From contig NZ_JQNA01000002.1 of NCBI RefSeq assembly GCF_000745015.1, positions 434,001 to 498,000 of the forward strand: a DNA stretch of 64,000 nucleotides. The letters are read 5' to 3'. Within the stretch, counting starts at the first letter, position 1. Every line of letters begins with the position of its first letter. The notes under the pieces are model-generated. The model saw nothing but the letters and a program-made list of their open reading frames with translations. It had not been told where the DNA came from and did no database searches. The translations under genes were made by a program, and so were the position numbers. The stretch is from Burkholderia sp. 9120. GTDB taxonomy: Bacteria; Pseudomonadota; Gammaproteobacteria; Burkholderiales; Burkholderiaceae. Below are positions 27,059-35,815 of the stretch, one piece after another.

Positions 27059-27679
27059 TTACTTTTTCTCCGGCTCAGGATTGCCTTGCGGATTGGCCTG
27101 CGGATTACCCGGCGCCGTGCCGGCATTGACCGGACCACCGGGCGTAAACGGGAAGGTCGCGAACATCGACTTCGCCTGGGTCTGCATCTGCTCCTGCATC
27201 TGCACGAACATGTTCTTCGACTGCTCGATGTAGCTGGTCATCATGCCCTGCATCATCGGCGCCTGCATGTTCATGAATTGCGACCAGACTTCGGGATTCA
27301 TCGCCTTGCCTTCGTACAGATTTTTCGACTGGTCGGCGAGCTTCGCCTGAATGTCGATGAAGGCCTGGATGTTCTTCTCGAGATACGTGCCCATCATGCC
27401 CTGCATCGCATGACCGTAGAAGCGGATGATCTGCGACAACATCGACGACGAGAACATCGGCAAGCCGCCGCTTTCCTCGTCGAGAATGATCTGCAACAGA
27501 ATGGCGCGCGTCAGATCCTCGTTGCTCTTTGCATCGATGACCTTGAAATCCTCCTGATCCAGCACGAGTTGCTTCACGTCAGTCAGCGTGATGTACGTGC
27601 TTGTCTCGGTATCGTAGAGCCGACGATTCGGATATTTCTTGATCAGTCGTTCGGCTGTTTTCTTTGTAGTAGTAGTCAT
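27059..27679 (-). CDS. phaR: Polyhydroxyalkanoate synthesis repressor PhaR
   Basis: 206 residues. The N-terminal PHB/PHA accumulation regulator DNA-binding domain is obvious (LIKKYPNRRLYDTETSTYIT), followed by a helical Met/Gln-rich middle (FMNMQAPMMQGMMTSYIEQS) thought to bind polymer, and a Pro/Gly/Asn-rich tail ending PEPEKK. PhaR represses phasin and its own gene and leaves DNA when PHA granules form; this is family knowledge. An AAGGCG site precedes the ATG at 27679. It is the last gene of the phaC-phaA-phaB-phaR cluster, with a dyad in its upstream region. Confidence 0.93.
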   Translation of the reverse strand: MTTTTKKTAERLIKKYPNRRLYDTETSTYITLTDVKQLVLDQEDFKVIDAKSNEDLTRAILLQIILDEESGGLPMFSSSMLSQIIRFYGHAMQGMMGTYLEKNIQAFIDIQAKLADQSKNLYEGKAMNPEVWSQFMNMQAPMMQGMMTSYIEQSKNMFVQMQEQMQTQAKSMFATFPFTPGGPVNAGTAPGNPQANPQGNPEPEKK

Positions 27680-27726
27680 TTAACGCCTTTGAGCGCGAGT
27701 TGAGCGCGGAAACGGCGTCATACCGG

Positions 27727-27750
27727 CTGCGCAATCGGGCCATTGCGCAG
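27727..27750. promoter_or_regulatory. Dyad upstream of phaR, possible PhaR operator
   Basis: CTGCGCAA (27727-27734) and TTGCGCAG (27743-27750) form a perfect inverted repeat with an 8-base spacer, about 50 bases before phaR. PhaR proteins autoregulate and are reported to prefer TGC/GCA-rich sites. Assigning this one is inference; it could also be an RNA hairpin. Confidence 0.4.
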
Positions 27751-27812
27751 CGAGACGCCGCCGGAACCATCTGAGCCATGGCGCGCTGCCTTGTGAGCGG
27801 CGCGCCGGTGAC

Positions 27813-28553
27813 TCAGCCCATATGCAAACCACCATTCAGCGAGAAGTCAGCGCCCGTCGAGAAACCCGATTCTTCCGACGCGAGCCACGCGACGATCGAA
27901 CCGATTTCGTCCGGTTGGCCGAGACGACGCACCGGAATCGTTGCGACGATTTTCTCCAGCACGTCCGGCCGGATCGACTTGACCATATCGGTGCCGATGT
28001 AGCCCGGCGACACGGTGTTGACCGTCACGCCCTTGGTGGCCACTTCCTGCGCCAGCGACATCGTGAAGCCGTGAATGCCGGCCTTCGCGGTCGAGTAATT
28101 GGTCTGGCCGAACTGGCCCTTCTGACCGTTCACTGACGAGATGTTGACGATCCGTCCAAAGCCGCGCTCGACCATGCCGTCGATCACCTGCTTGGTGACG
28201 TTGAACAGGCTGGTCAGGTTGGTGTCGATCACCGCCGTCCAGTCTTCGTGCGTCATCTTGCGGAACACCACGTCGCGCGTGATACCGGCGTTATTCACCA
28301 GAATGTCGATCTCACCGACTTCGCTCTTGACCTTGTCGAACGCGACCTTGGTGGATTCCCAATCGCCGACGTTGCCTTCGGACGCGATGAAATCGTAGCC
28401 CAGCGCCTTCTGCTCTTCGAGCCACTTCACACGGCGCGGCGAGTTCGGGCCGCAGCCCGCGACCACCTTGTAGCCTTCTTTGTGCAGCCGCTGGCAAATG
28501 CTCGTGCCGATGCCACCCATCCCGCCCGTTACGTACGCAATTCGCTGTGTCAT
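27813..28553 (-). CDS. phaB: Acetoacetyl-CoA reductase
   Basis: 246 residues, short-chain dehydrogenase. The NADPH-binding motif is TGGMGGIG at 9-16, NNAG lies at 87-90, and the catalytic residues are Ser140, Tyr153 and Lys157 (YSTAK). PhaB reduces acetoacetyl-CoA to (R)-3-hydroxybutyryl-CoA, the PHA monomer. The ATG at 28553 (MTQRIAYVTGGMGG) has a GGAG site; the in-frame codon three residues upstream is less likely. It lies between phaA and phaR on the same strand. Confidence 0.94.
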   Translation of the reverse strand: MTQRIAYVTGGMGGIGTSICQRLHKEGYKVVAGCGPNSPRRVKWLEEQKALGYDFIASEGNVGDWESTKVAFDKVKSEVGEIDILVNNAGITRDVVFRKMTHEDWTAVIDTNLTSLFNVTKQVIDGMVERGFGRIVNISSVNGQKGQFGQTNYSTAKAGIHGFTMSLAQEVATKGVTVNTVSPGYIGTDMVKSIRPDVLEKIVATIPVRRLGQPDEIGSIVAWLASEESGFSTGADFSLNGGLHMG

Positions 28554-28577
28554 AAACCACACTCCGTTATCGTTTTC

Positions 28578-28597
28578 GAGGCGCCGACCGGCGCCTC
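28578..28597. other. Intercistronic stem-loop between phaA and phaB
   Basis: GAGGCGCC / GGCGCCTC pairs perfectly across a GACC loop, 25 bases before the phaB start. There is no T-run on either side, so it may be an mRNA processing or stability element rather than a terminator. Confidence 0.55.
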
Positions 28598-28775
28598 TTC
28601 CCTCGCCTGATACTTCATCTCCGCTGCCGCCGGGCGACCGGCCGACGAGGCCATTTCAGCCACACGCTCCCTGCTGCCCTGCGGCGCGTGGCATTCCTAC
28701 GTGACGCGAAACCGGCGCCTCATGGACGCCCGTCCCGCACGACACACCTACCTGTTGAACCCGAACCCGAACCGG

Positions 28776-29957
28776 TTAATCGCGCTCGATCGCCAGCGCG
28801 ACGCCCATGCCGCCGCCGATACACAGCGACGCCAGACCCTTCTTCGCATCGCGCTTCTGCATTTCGTGCAGCAGCGTGACGAGAATCCGGCAACCGGACG
28901 CACCGATCGGATGGCCGATCGCAATCGCGCCACCATTCACGTTGATCTTCGACGTGTCCCAGCCCATCTGCTGATTCACCGCGCACGCCTGGGCGGCGAA
29001 CGCTTCGTTGATTTCCATCAGGTCAAGGTCGGCCGGCGTCCAGCCCGCGCGCTCGAGACAGCGGCGCGAAGCCGGCACCGGGCCCATGCCCATCACCTTC
29101 GGATCCAGACCCGAGGTGGCGTATGCCTTGATGCGCGCGAGCGGCTTGAGGCCGAGCGCTTCGGCCTTCTTCGCCGACATCACCAGCACTGCGGCAGCGC
29201 CGTCGTTCAGACCCGACGCGTTGGCGGCCGTCACCGAGCCTTCCTTCGAGAACGCCGGCTTCAGACCCGACAGCGATTCAGCCGTCACGCCGTGGCGCAC
29301 GAATTCGTCGGTCGCGAAACGCAGCGGCTCGCCCTTGCGTTGCGGAATCTCGACCGGCACGATTTCGTCGTCGAAACGGCCGGCCTTCTGCGCGGCTTCC
29401 GCCTTGTTCTGCGACGCCGCTGCAAACGCGTCCTGCTGCTCGCGCGTAATGCCGTATTCCCTGGCGACGTTTTCCGCCGTCACGCCCATGTGGTACTGGT
29501 TGTAGACGTCCCACAGGCCGTCGACGATCATCGAATCGACCAGCTTCGCGTCACCCATGCGGAAACCGTCGCGCGAGCCCGGCAGTACGTGCGGCGCGGC
29601 GCTCATGTTTTCCTGGCCGCCGGCAATCACGATGTCGGCGTCGCCCGCGATAATCGCGTTGGCTGCCAGCATCACGGCCTTCAGGCCCGAGCCGCACACC
29701 ACGTTGATCGTCATGCCCGGCACGGCATTGGGCAAGCCCGCCTTGATCAGCGACTGACGCGCCGGATTCTGGCCGGAAGCCGCGGTCAGCACCTGACCCA
29801 GAATCACTTCGCTCACCTGCTCGGGCTTCAGACCGGCCCGTTCGAGTACGGCACGAATCACCGTGGCGCCAAGCTCGGGCGCGGCGACCTTCGCCAACGA
29901 CCCACCGAATTTGCCCACTGCCGTACGGGCGGCCGATACGATCACAACATCAGTCAT
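28776..29957 (-). CDS. phaA: Acetyl-CoA acetyltransferase
   Basis: 393 residues, thiolase family with Cys88 (NVVCGSG), His349 ([10 protein letters not shown]) and Cys379 (SLCIGGGMG). It condenses two acetyl-CoA into acetoacetyl-CoA at the entry to PHB synthesis. The start has a textbook GGAGG site. It sits between phaC and phaB. This is the second thiolase in the window; bktB, 5.7 kb away, has a different sequence and probably a broader substrate range. Confidence 0.94.
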   Translation of the reverse strand: MTDVVIVSAARTAVGKFGGSLAKVAAPELGATVIRAVLERAGLKPEQVSEVILGQVLTAASGQNPARQSLIKAGLPNAVPGMTINVVCGSGLKAVMLAANAIIAGDADIVIAGGQENMSAAPHVLPGSRDGFRMGDAKLVDSMIVDGLWDVYNQYHMGVTAENVAREYGITREQQDAFAAASQNKAEAAQKAGRFDDEIVPVEIPQRKGEPLRFATDEFVRHGVTAESLSGLKPAFSKEGSVTAANASGLNDGAAAVLVMSAKKAEALGLKPLARIKAYATSGLDPKVMGMGPVPASRRCLERAGWTPADLDLMEINEAFAAQACAVNQQMGWDTSKINVNGGAIAIGHPIGASGCRILVTLLHEMQKRDAKKGLASLCIGGGMGVALAIERD

Positions 29958-30063
29958 TTCTATATCCTCCGGGCAAGCCAGCCAACTGCGCCGCAGCCCG
30001 TCAAGTTAAAAATCTCGTTGCTCAATCTCGCAGCACTTGCGCTCTGACTCGTTCAGTCGCGCG

Positions 30064-30082
30064 CGTTGCAACCTCTGCAACG
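30064..30082. other. Intercistronic dyad between phaC and phaA
   Basis: CGTTGCA / TGCAACG is a perfect 7-base inverted repeat around ACCTC in the 159-base phaC-phaA gap. It could be an RNA hairpin or a TGCA-rich protein-binding site. Confidence 0.4.
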
Positions 30083-30116
30083 GCACGCGACACCGCGCTG
30101 TGACGCGCGTTCAAAC

Positions 30117-32060
30117 CTACTCCCGTTGCCGCACGTAACGTCCCGGCGCCGGCTCGATGACCGGATAGTCCGCCGAACCGGCCGCCGCGCGCGGTTTAAC
30201 CTTTTTGCCGCCGTACTGGTCGAGCCACGTGGACCATTCGGGCCACCAGCTGCCAGGCACTTCGGTCGCCGCGTCGAACCATGCGTCGGCGCTTTCCGGC
30301 AGCGTCTTCGCATCGCCTTCCAGCATCCAGAAATTGCGCTTCTTCTTGGCCGGCGGATTGATCACGCCCGCGATGTGACCCGACGCGCCGAGCACGAACT
30401 TCAACGGCCCGCTAAGCAGCGGCACCGACGCATACGCCGTTTGCCACGGCACGATATGGTCTTCGCGTGAACCGTAGATGAAGGTCGGCACGTCGATCTT
30501 CGACAGATCGACCGGCTCGCCGCAGGTGGTCAACGCACCCGGCTCGCGCAGACGATTCTCGAGGTAGGTATTGCGCAGATACCAGACGTACATCGGACCC
30601 GGCAGGCTGGTCGAGTCGCTGTTCCAGTACAGCAGATCGAACGGCACCGGCGTGCGACCCTTGAGGTAATTGTCGACGACGTAGTTCCACACCAGATCGT
30701 TCGGCCTCAAAAACGAGAACGTGTTGGCGAATTCGATACCGCGCATGAGTCCCGGCGCCGAGCCGCTCTTGCCGCCGATGGTCTGCTCGCGCATCTGCAC
30801 ATGCTGCTCGTCGACGAACACGTCGAGCACGCCGGTGTCGGTGAAGTCGAGCATCGCGGTGAGCAGGGTCATGGACGCCGCCGGATGTTCGCCACGCGCC
30901 GCGGCCACTGACAGCGCGGTGGCGAGCATCGTGCCGCCCACGCAGAAACCGAGCGTGTTGATCTGCTCACGGCCGCTGATCTTGCTGACCGTTTCGATAG
31001 CGCGCAGCACGCCGTCGCCGATGTAGTCGTCCCACGTTTTATGCGCGATCGACTGATCCGCATTGCGCCACGAAATCAGGAACACCTGGTGCCCCGAATC
31101 GAGCCCGTGCGCGACCAGCGAATTCTCCGGCTGCAGATCGAGAATGTAGAACTTGTTGATGCAAGGCGGCACGATCAGCAAAGGCCGCTCGCGCACGGTA
31201 GCCGTGCGCGGCTTGTACTGGATCACCTGCATCAGCTCGTTTTCGAACACGACCGAGCCTTCGGTGTTCGCGAGGTTTTCGCCGACCACGAAACGCGATT
31301 CGTCGGTCTGCGAAATCTTGCCGCGCTGCAAGTCGCCGAGCAGGTTCATCACACCCTGGCGCAAGCTCTCGCCCTTGCTGTCCAGCAAGGTCTTTTGCGC
31401 TTCCGGATTCAACGCGAAGAAGTTGCTCGGCGAGGCCGCCGCGGTCCACTGCTGGACCGCGAAACGAACCCGTTCGCGCACCTTCGGATCGGTGTCGAGC
31501 GCGTCGACCATCTCTTGCAGATAGCGCGCATTCAACAGATACCAGGCGGCGGTAAACGCGTAGGCCGGCGCTGCGCTCCATGCTTCGGAACTGAAGCGGC
31601 GATCCTTGAGTTCGGGGGACTTGACGGCCGACGAGGTGGCTTGCTGGATCAACTCCAGTGCCTCACGCGAATAATCGGCCTGCAGTTTTTGCATCCGCTC
31701 CGAAGGAATCGCGGCGCTCGGAATATTCAAACCGGCGAAGGACGGCAGCGACGGCATGCCGCCCGCGGCCAGCTTGCTGAAGTCGGGCATGCCCGGGAAC
31801 GACGGCATTTGCGGCATACCGAATCCCGCCAAGGGCGGGACGCCCATTTGCGGCATGTTCGGGACAGTGGGCATTTGCGGCATGGCGAACGGCAAGCCGT
31901 TGCCGCCAGGCTGCGTACCGACCGAACGCCACGCATTCATCCACAGGTCGAGTAATTGCTGCATGCCTGCGGCTGGCGTTGCACCGCTCGTACCGGCCTG
32001 CTGCGTCTGCTCCTTCGAGGAGTCCGTGCTGGGGGAAGCTGAGGAATGTGATGCTGCCAT
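30117..32060 (-). CDS. phaC: Class I poly(3-hydroxyalkanoate) synthase
   Basis: 647 residues. The alpha/beta-hydrolase core has the lipase-box-like GFCVGG with nucleophile Cys373, Asp534 in SREDHIVPW and His562 in SGHIAGVINPP. It polymerises 3-hydroxyacyl-CoA on the surface of PHA granules. The N-terminus is longer than in the well-known 589-residue Cupriavidus enzyme and contains Met/Pro repeats (MPQMP twice, PNMPQMG, FPGMPDF) at about 60-110. I chose the ATG at 32060 (MAASHSSASPS); 45 further residues upstream are Arg-rich and overlap the presumed leader. A candidate promoter is at 32176-32205. Confidence 0.93.
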   Translation of the reverse strand: MAASHSSASPSTDSSKEQTQQAGTSGATPAAGMQQLLDLWMNAWRSVGTQPGGNGLPFAMPQMPTVPNMPQMGVPPLAGFGMPQMPSFPGMPDFSKLAAGGMPSLPSFAGLNIPSAAIPSERMQKLQADYSREALELIQQATSSAVKSPELKDRRFSSEAWSAAPAYAFTAAWYLLNARYLQEMVDALDTDPKVRERVRFAVQQWTAAASPSNFFALNPEAQKTLLDSKGESLRQGVMNLLGDLQRGKISQTDESRFVVGENLANTEGSVVFENELMQVIQYKPRTATVRERPLLIVPPCINKFYILDLQPENSLVAHGLDSGHQVFLISWRNADQSIAHKTWDDYIGDGVLRAIETVSKISGREQINTLGFCVGGTMLATALSVAAARGEHPAASMTLLTAMLDFTDTGVLDVFVDEQHVQMREQTIGGKSGSAPGLMRGIEFANTFSFLRPNDLVWNYVVDNYLKGRTPVPFDLLYWNSDSTSLPGPMYVWYLRNTYLENRLREPGALTTCGEPVDLSKIDVPTFIYGSREDHIVPWQTAYASVPLLSGPLKFVLGASGHIAGVINPPAKKKRNFWMLEGDAKTLPESADAWFDAATEVPGSWWPEWSTWLDQYGGKKVKPRAAAGSADYPVIEPAPGRYVRQRE

Positions 32061-32175
32061 GCCTGCTTTTGACCGGTAAGTCCTTGCGGACGGGTTGAGA
32101 GGCAGGTTCGTGCGCAAGTGGGCGATTGCTCGCGACCTCGTCACGCCCTGTCCTGCACGAGGAGCCGTGAGGAAC

Positions 32176-32205
32176 ATTCTTGCTCCCCATCGCAAGGCAT
32201 GTCAA
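32176..32205 (-). promoter_or_regulatory. Candidate phaC promoter
   Basis: On the minus strand TTGACA (32205-32200) and AAGAAT (32181-32176) are 18 bases apart, a good sigma-70 match. Transcription would start near 32168 with a leader of about 110 bases to phaC. Confidence 0.5.
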
Positions 32206-32311
32206 TGCTTGTTCCTGATTTTGCCGCAGTGCGATAGTTTTTTAATTATCGTTTTCCCTGTGTAGAAGATCGCGCTTTTGCGACATGAGTGAACGGAAGT
32301 GCGAACAGGCG

Positions 32312-32338
32312 AAAAAAGCTCCCATAGAGCATGGGCTT
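32312..32338 (-). terminator. Probable terminator downstream of pgeF
   Basis: Minus strand: an imperfect stem (AGCCCAT against ATGGGAGCT) followed by TTTTTTCGCC. It is about 250 bases after the pgeF stop and would insulate phaC. Confidence 0.45.
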
Positions 32339-32514
32339 ATGTGTGTTTATCCGTTCGCGTGTGGCGCTTTTTTGCGGCAGTTTTGCGCTAGCTCAGAGAA
32401 TTCCGGCAGTGCAGCAAAATAGCGTGCCGCGTCTCCGAACAAACCCTCATACGCGGGTCCGCAGGAATGGGCCGCGGGCTTTCCGGCAGGCTTCCAGGGG
32501 ATCCCCAAACGCAG

Positions 32515-32578
32515 CACGCCCGCATGATCGCGCCGGTGAAGAAAGGCGTGGTCATGCGGGCGTGGGTAGCGTTTTTTT
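32515..32578 (+). other. Large inverted repeat with T-tract, possible sRNA terminator
   Basis: CACGCCCGCATGA (32515-32527) pairs perfectly with TCATGCGGGCGTG (32552-32564). The 24-base loop contains an inner CGCC/GGCG stem. A run of seven Ts at 32572-32578 follows on the plus strand. No plus-strand gene precedes it, so it could end a small RNA, or serve as the 3' hairpin of the leftward pgeF mRNA. Confidence 0.4.
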
Positions 32579-32587
32579 GCAGCTGAA

Positions 32588-33445
32588 CTAGTCGGCGATC
32601 GCCTTTACCTGATCGTCCAGCCAGATCAGCGCGGCCATGCGGCCGGTCTCGCGATCGCGGCGATAGGAATAGAAACGATCGCGTTGCGTGACCGTGCAAA
32701 GATCGCCGCCGACCACGCGCGTCACACCGAGCCGTTGCAAACGCAAACGCGCCAGCGCCGGCAGATCGGCAAGATATTTACCCGGATTGTGCGGACGCCC
32801 GACGAACGCATTCGCCGTCGCCTCGCGTTGTGCGCCGTCCACGCCGTTCATGAAGGCGTCACGCACGTCTGCACCGACCTCGAATGCATCGGGCCCGATC
32901 GACGGTCCGAGATAAGCGTGCAATGCGCTTGTCTCGACACCCGCGAGTTCGGCGACGCGCTGCGCCGTCTGTTCGACGATGCCCGCCGCCAGGCCACGCC
33001 ACCCCGCGTGCGCGGCGCCGACCGCGCGGCCCGCTTCGTCGCAGAACAGCACCGGCATGCAGTCGGCCACCATCACCACGCAGACGGTGCCGGGACGATC
33101 GGTGATGCTGGCATCGGCGCGCGTCGGCGTATCGCTCGCGTGACGCTGCGCCAGCACGTCTTCCGCGCGCACGATCCCCGCGCCGTGAATCTGCTCGAGC
33201 CACGCGGCCTCGCTCACGCCCGCGAGTGCCAGCAGCCGCGCGCGGTTGATCGCGACCGCGGCCGGATCGTCGCCGGCTTTCATGCCCAGATTCAGGCCGC
33301 CGGGCTGCTCCGCACCGTCCTGCCAGCGGCCGAACGGCGGCAGACTCACGCCGCCGTTGCGCGTGGTGACCAGCGCGCGCACGCGCGGCGAGACGTTCCA
33401 CGCGGGCTGCACGAGATCGGCAAAGCTCAGTTCCGGCACACTCAT
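32588..33445 (-). CDS. pgeF: Multicopper-polyphenol-oxidase-like / purine nucleoside phosphorylase YfiH family
   Basis: 285 residues. Family motifs are visible: [28 protein letters not shown] (metal-site Cys) and [17 protein letters not shown] (metal-site His). The family was called laccase-like but is now described as purine nucleoside phosphorylase or a peptidoglycan-editing factor, so the exact role is open. The ATG at 33445 overlaps the rluD stop by four bases, the usual rluD-yfiH pairing. The upstream in-frame extension is an rluD shadow. Confidence 0.87.
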   Translation of the reverse strand: MSVPELSFADLVQPAWNVSPRVRALVTTRNGGVSLPPFGRWQDGAEQPGGLNLGMKAGDDPAAVAINRARLLALAGVSEAAWLEQIHGAGIVRAEDVLAQRHASDTPTRADASITDRPGTVCVVMVADCMPVLFCDEAGRAVGAAHAGWRGLAAGIVEQTAQRVAELAGVETSALHAYLGPSIGPDAFEVGADVRDAFMNGVDGAQREATANAFVGRPHNPGKYLADLPALARLRLQRLGVTRVVGGDLCTVTQRDRFYSYRRDRETGRMAALIWLDDQVKAIAD

Positions 33446-34779
33446 GTGCGATCGTCCTTGTCGTGGGGGCCGGCTTCGTCCTGATCGTCGTCGCCGTGGT
33501 CGCCGTCGTGATCGTTTTCGCCGTCGTGATCGTGATCGTCGTCCGCGTCGTCGTGGTCGAGCGCGCCGTCTTCGTCGGCATCGCCGTCGAGCGACGCGTC
33601 GTAGTCGTCGTCCTCGTAATACGTCTCGTCGAACTCGCCCGCGTCGTCTCGCCCGAGACCCAAGGCCACCGACAATGCCTCCATGTCCTCCGGCACATTG
33701 GCGCGCCAGTTCATCGTGCGGCCGGTTTTCGGATGCGTCAGCCCCAGCCGCCAGGCATGCAGCGCCTGACGCGCGAAGCCGCCGGGCAGCGGCTTGACCG
33801 AGCGCTTGCCGCGCGCGTGCCCATACACCGGATCGCCCAGCAGCGGATGCCCGATATGCGCGCAATGCACGCGAATCTGATGGGTGCGACCGGTTTCCAG
33901 ATCGCAGGTAATCGCGGTCACCGGCTGGCGCTCCCAGATCGCCGTTTCGACGCGCCGGAAATGCGTGCGCGCCGGTTTGCCCGTCGCGCCCGTCACCACC
34001 GCCATGCGCGTGCGTTCACGCGGATCGCGGCCGATCGGCGCGTCGATCGTGCCGCTCTCGGGCATGTTGCCCCACACCAGCGCGAGATACCGGCGCTTCA
34101 CCGTATGCGCCTGCAACTGGCGCACCAGATCGGTCTGCGCTTCGAGCGTGCGCGCCACCACCATCAGCCCGGAAGTTTCCTTGTCGAGCCGGTGCACGAT
34201 ACCCGCGCGCGGCAAGCCCGCCGCCGCGTCGCCGTAGCGGTACAGCAGGCCGTTCAGGAGCGTGCCGCTCCAGTTGCCGGCAGCCGGATGCACGACCATG
34301 CCGGCCGGCTTGTTAATGACCACCAGCGTATCGTCTTCATAGACGATCTCGAGCGGCACCGGCTCCGGCGTGAACGCGAGTTGTTCGGGCAGCAGATCCG
34401 GCACGAGTTCGATAGTCGCGCCGAGCGGCACCGGCTGACGGATCTTCGCGGGCTTGCCGTCGATCCGCACGCGCTCCGCCTCGATCCAGCTCTGCAGGCG
34501 GTTACGCGAGAACTCGGGGAATACCCTCGCCAGCACCTTATCGAGCCGGTCGCCGGCCATTTCGTCGGGCACGACGATGTAGCGCGGGGTCTCGTCCGTG
34601 ACGCGGTTAGCCACCGTCGGCGCAAGGCTTTGCGGGTCGACGGCGTCTAGCGCGTCGCTGCCGAGATCGTCGTCGAGGGAATCGACGCCCAACGCGTCGG
34701 AGGGGTCAGCGCTTACGCTATAATCTTTGTTGCTATTCCCGGCACCGGTTGCGGTACCTGGAGTATTTGAGCGGGTCAT
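33442..34779 (-). CDS. rluD: 23S rRNA pseudouridine synthase RluD
   Basis: 445 residues. After a 60-residue acidic, low-complexity leader comes an S4 RNA-binding domain ([20 protein letters not shown]) and the RluA-family catalytic domain with [10 protein letters not shown] (catalytic Asp) and [21 protein letters not shown]. RluD modifies U1911, U1915 and U1917 of helix 69. Residues about 377-445 form an extraordinary Asp/His-rich tail that standard RluD lacks. The start at 34779 lies upstream of the bamD -10 box on the other strand, so a later start is possible. Confidence 0.87.
   Translation of the reverse strand: MTRSNTPGTATGAGNSNKDYSVSADPSDALGVDSLDDDLGSDALDAVDPQSLAPTVANRVTDETPRYIVVPDEMAGDRLDKVLARVFPEFSRNRLQSWIEAERVRIDGKPAKIRQPVPLGATIELVPDLLPEQLAFTPEPVPLEIVYEDDTLVVINKPAGMVVHPAAGNWSGTLLNGLLYRYGDAAAGLPRAGIVHRLDKETSGLMVVARTLEAQTDLVRQLQAHTVKRRYLALVWGNMPESGTIDAPIGRDPRERTRMAVVTGATGKPARTHFRRVETAIWERQPVTAITCDLETGRTHQIRVHCAHIGHPLLGDPVYGHARGKRSVKPLPGGFARQALHAWRLGLTHPKTGRTMNWRANVPEDMEALSVALGLGRDDAGEFDETYYEDDDYDASLDGDADEDGALDHDDADDDHDHDGENDHDGDHGDDDQDEAGPHDKDDRT
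34719..34724 (+). promoter_or_regulatory. bamD -10 box inside the rluD 5' coding region
   Basis: A perfect TATAAT on the plus strand, 94 bases before the bamD start, inside the first codons of rluD on the other strand. No consensus -35 is seen at 17 bases. Confidence 0.5.
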
Positions 34780-34817
34780 TGAGTCTGGGTCACCTGGACG
34801 TAAAGCTAGACTGGAAA

Positions 34818-35678
34818 ATGCGAGCCTTGAACACCATCACTAAAGCGGCGATCAATTTGGCGGCCATCAAGAAGGCGGCCCGTAAAGTGGCCGGATACAT
34901 TGCGTGTGCCGCAGCCGTCGCCGTTGTTGCGGCTTGTCACGGCCTGCCGGAGAAGACCGACGAAACGGCAACGTGGAACAACAACAAATTATATACGGAG
35001 GCGAACGACGCCTTGACCGGTGGTGATTTCGGCAAGTGCGCGAAGTACTTCGAAATGCTCGAGGGGCGCGATCCGTTCGGCCACTTCGCGCAGCAGGCGC
35101 AGATCAACGTCGCGTACTGCAACTGGAAAGACAATGAAAACGCCGCCGCCGACCAGGCGATCGACCGCTTCATCCAGTTGCATCCGGATCACCCGGACAT
35201 CGCCTACGCGTACTACCTGAAGGGCATGATCCACTTCAACGACGACCTCGGTCTGTTCGGCCGCTTCTCCGGCCAGGACATGAGCGAGCGCGATCCGAAG
35301 TCGCTGCGCGAGTCGTATGACGCGTTCAAGGTCGTGGTCGACAAGTACCCGAACAGCAAGTACGCGCCGGACGCCGCGCAACGCATGCGCTATATCGTCA
35401 ACGCGCTGGCCTCGCACGAAGTCCACGCGGCGGATTACTACTACCGCCGTGGCGCGTATGTCGCCGCGATCAACCGCGCGCAACTGGCGCTGACGCAATA
35501 CAAGAACGCACCGGCTATTGAAGACGCACTGCACATCATGATGCTGTCGTACGAGAAGCTGAACCAGCCGCAACTGGCCGACGACACCAAGCGCGTGCTG
35601 GCCGGCACCTTCCCGGACAGCCCGTACATCACGGGTCATGCACGGCCGGGTAAGGAAAAGTCGTGGTGGCAATTCTAA
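34818..35678 (+). CDS. bamD: Outer membrane assembly lipoprotein BamD
   Basis: 286 residues. A lipoprotein signal ends with the lipobox VAAC, making Cys40 the lipidated residue. The mature part consists of TPR repeats ([60 protein letters not shown]). BamD is the essential lipoprotein of the BAM complex and sits on the inner leaflet of the outer membrane. I start at the ATG at 34818 ([11 protein letters not shown]), which has a GGAAA site; an upstream ATG at 34749 gives an implausibly long signal. A strong bidirectional terminator follows. Confidence 0.92.
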   Translation: MRALNTITKAAINLAAIKKAARKVAGYIACAAAVAVVAACHGLPEKTDETATWNNNKLYTEANDALTGGDFGKCAKYFEMLEGRDPFGHFAQQAQINVAYCNWKDNENAAADQAIDRFIQLHPDHPDIAYAYYLKGMIHFNDDLGLFGRFSGQDMSERDPKSLRESYDAFKVVVDKYPNSKYAPDAAQRMRYIVNALASHEVHAADYYYRRGAYVAAINRAQLALTQYKNAPAIEDALHIMMLSYEKLNQPQLADDTKRVLAGTFPDSPYITGHARPGKEKSWWQF

Positions 35679-35724
35679 GCCGCACCACGGCACGCTGAAA
35701 TTCAGCGTCAGCCTGGAAAGAAAA

Positions 35725-35756
35725 AACGCCACGACCCAAGGTCGTGGCGTTTTTGT
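35725..35756. terminator. Bidirectional terminator between bamD and rlmD
   Basis: Twelve-base perfect stem AACGCCACGACC / GGTCGTGGCGTT (35725-35736, 35740-35751) with a CAA loop, T-run on the plus strand and A-run on the other side. It serves both convergent genes. Confidence 0.9.
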
Positions 35757-35815
35757 TTGTGCGGCTAGCTCGGCTTGTACGGCTTGCAGGCCTTACGACC
35801 CGGCAGCCGCCGCAC

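Larger units (their letters stand above)
32061..32587. other. Intergenic region between pgeF and phaC
   Basis: This 527-base gap contains the candidate phaC promoter, a stem-loop with a minus-strand T-run (32312-32338) and a large inverted repeat followed by a plus-strand T-run (32515-32578). AT-richer sequence around 32210-32290 fits a regulated promoter. No protein gene is supported. Confidence 0.55.

Noticed and set aside
32331..32591. 86-codon plus-strand ORF between phaC and pgeF
   Set aside because: Arg/Pro-rich, no Shine-Dalgarno sequence, and it covers a terminator and a large hairpin.
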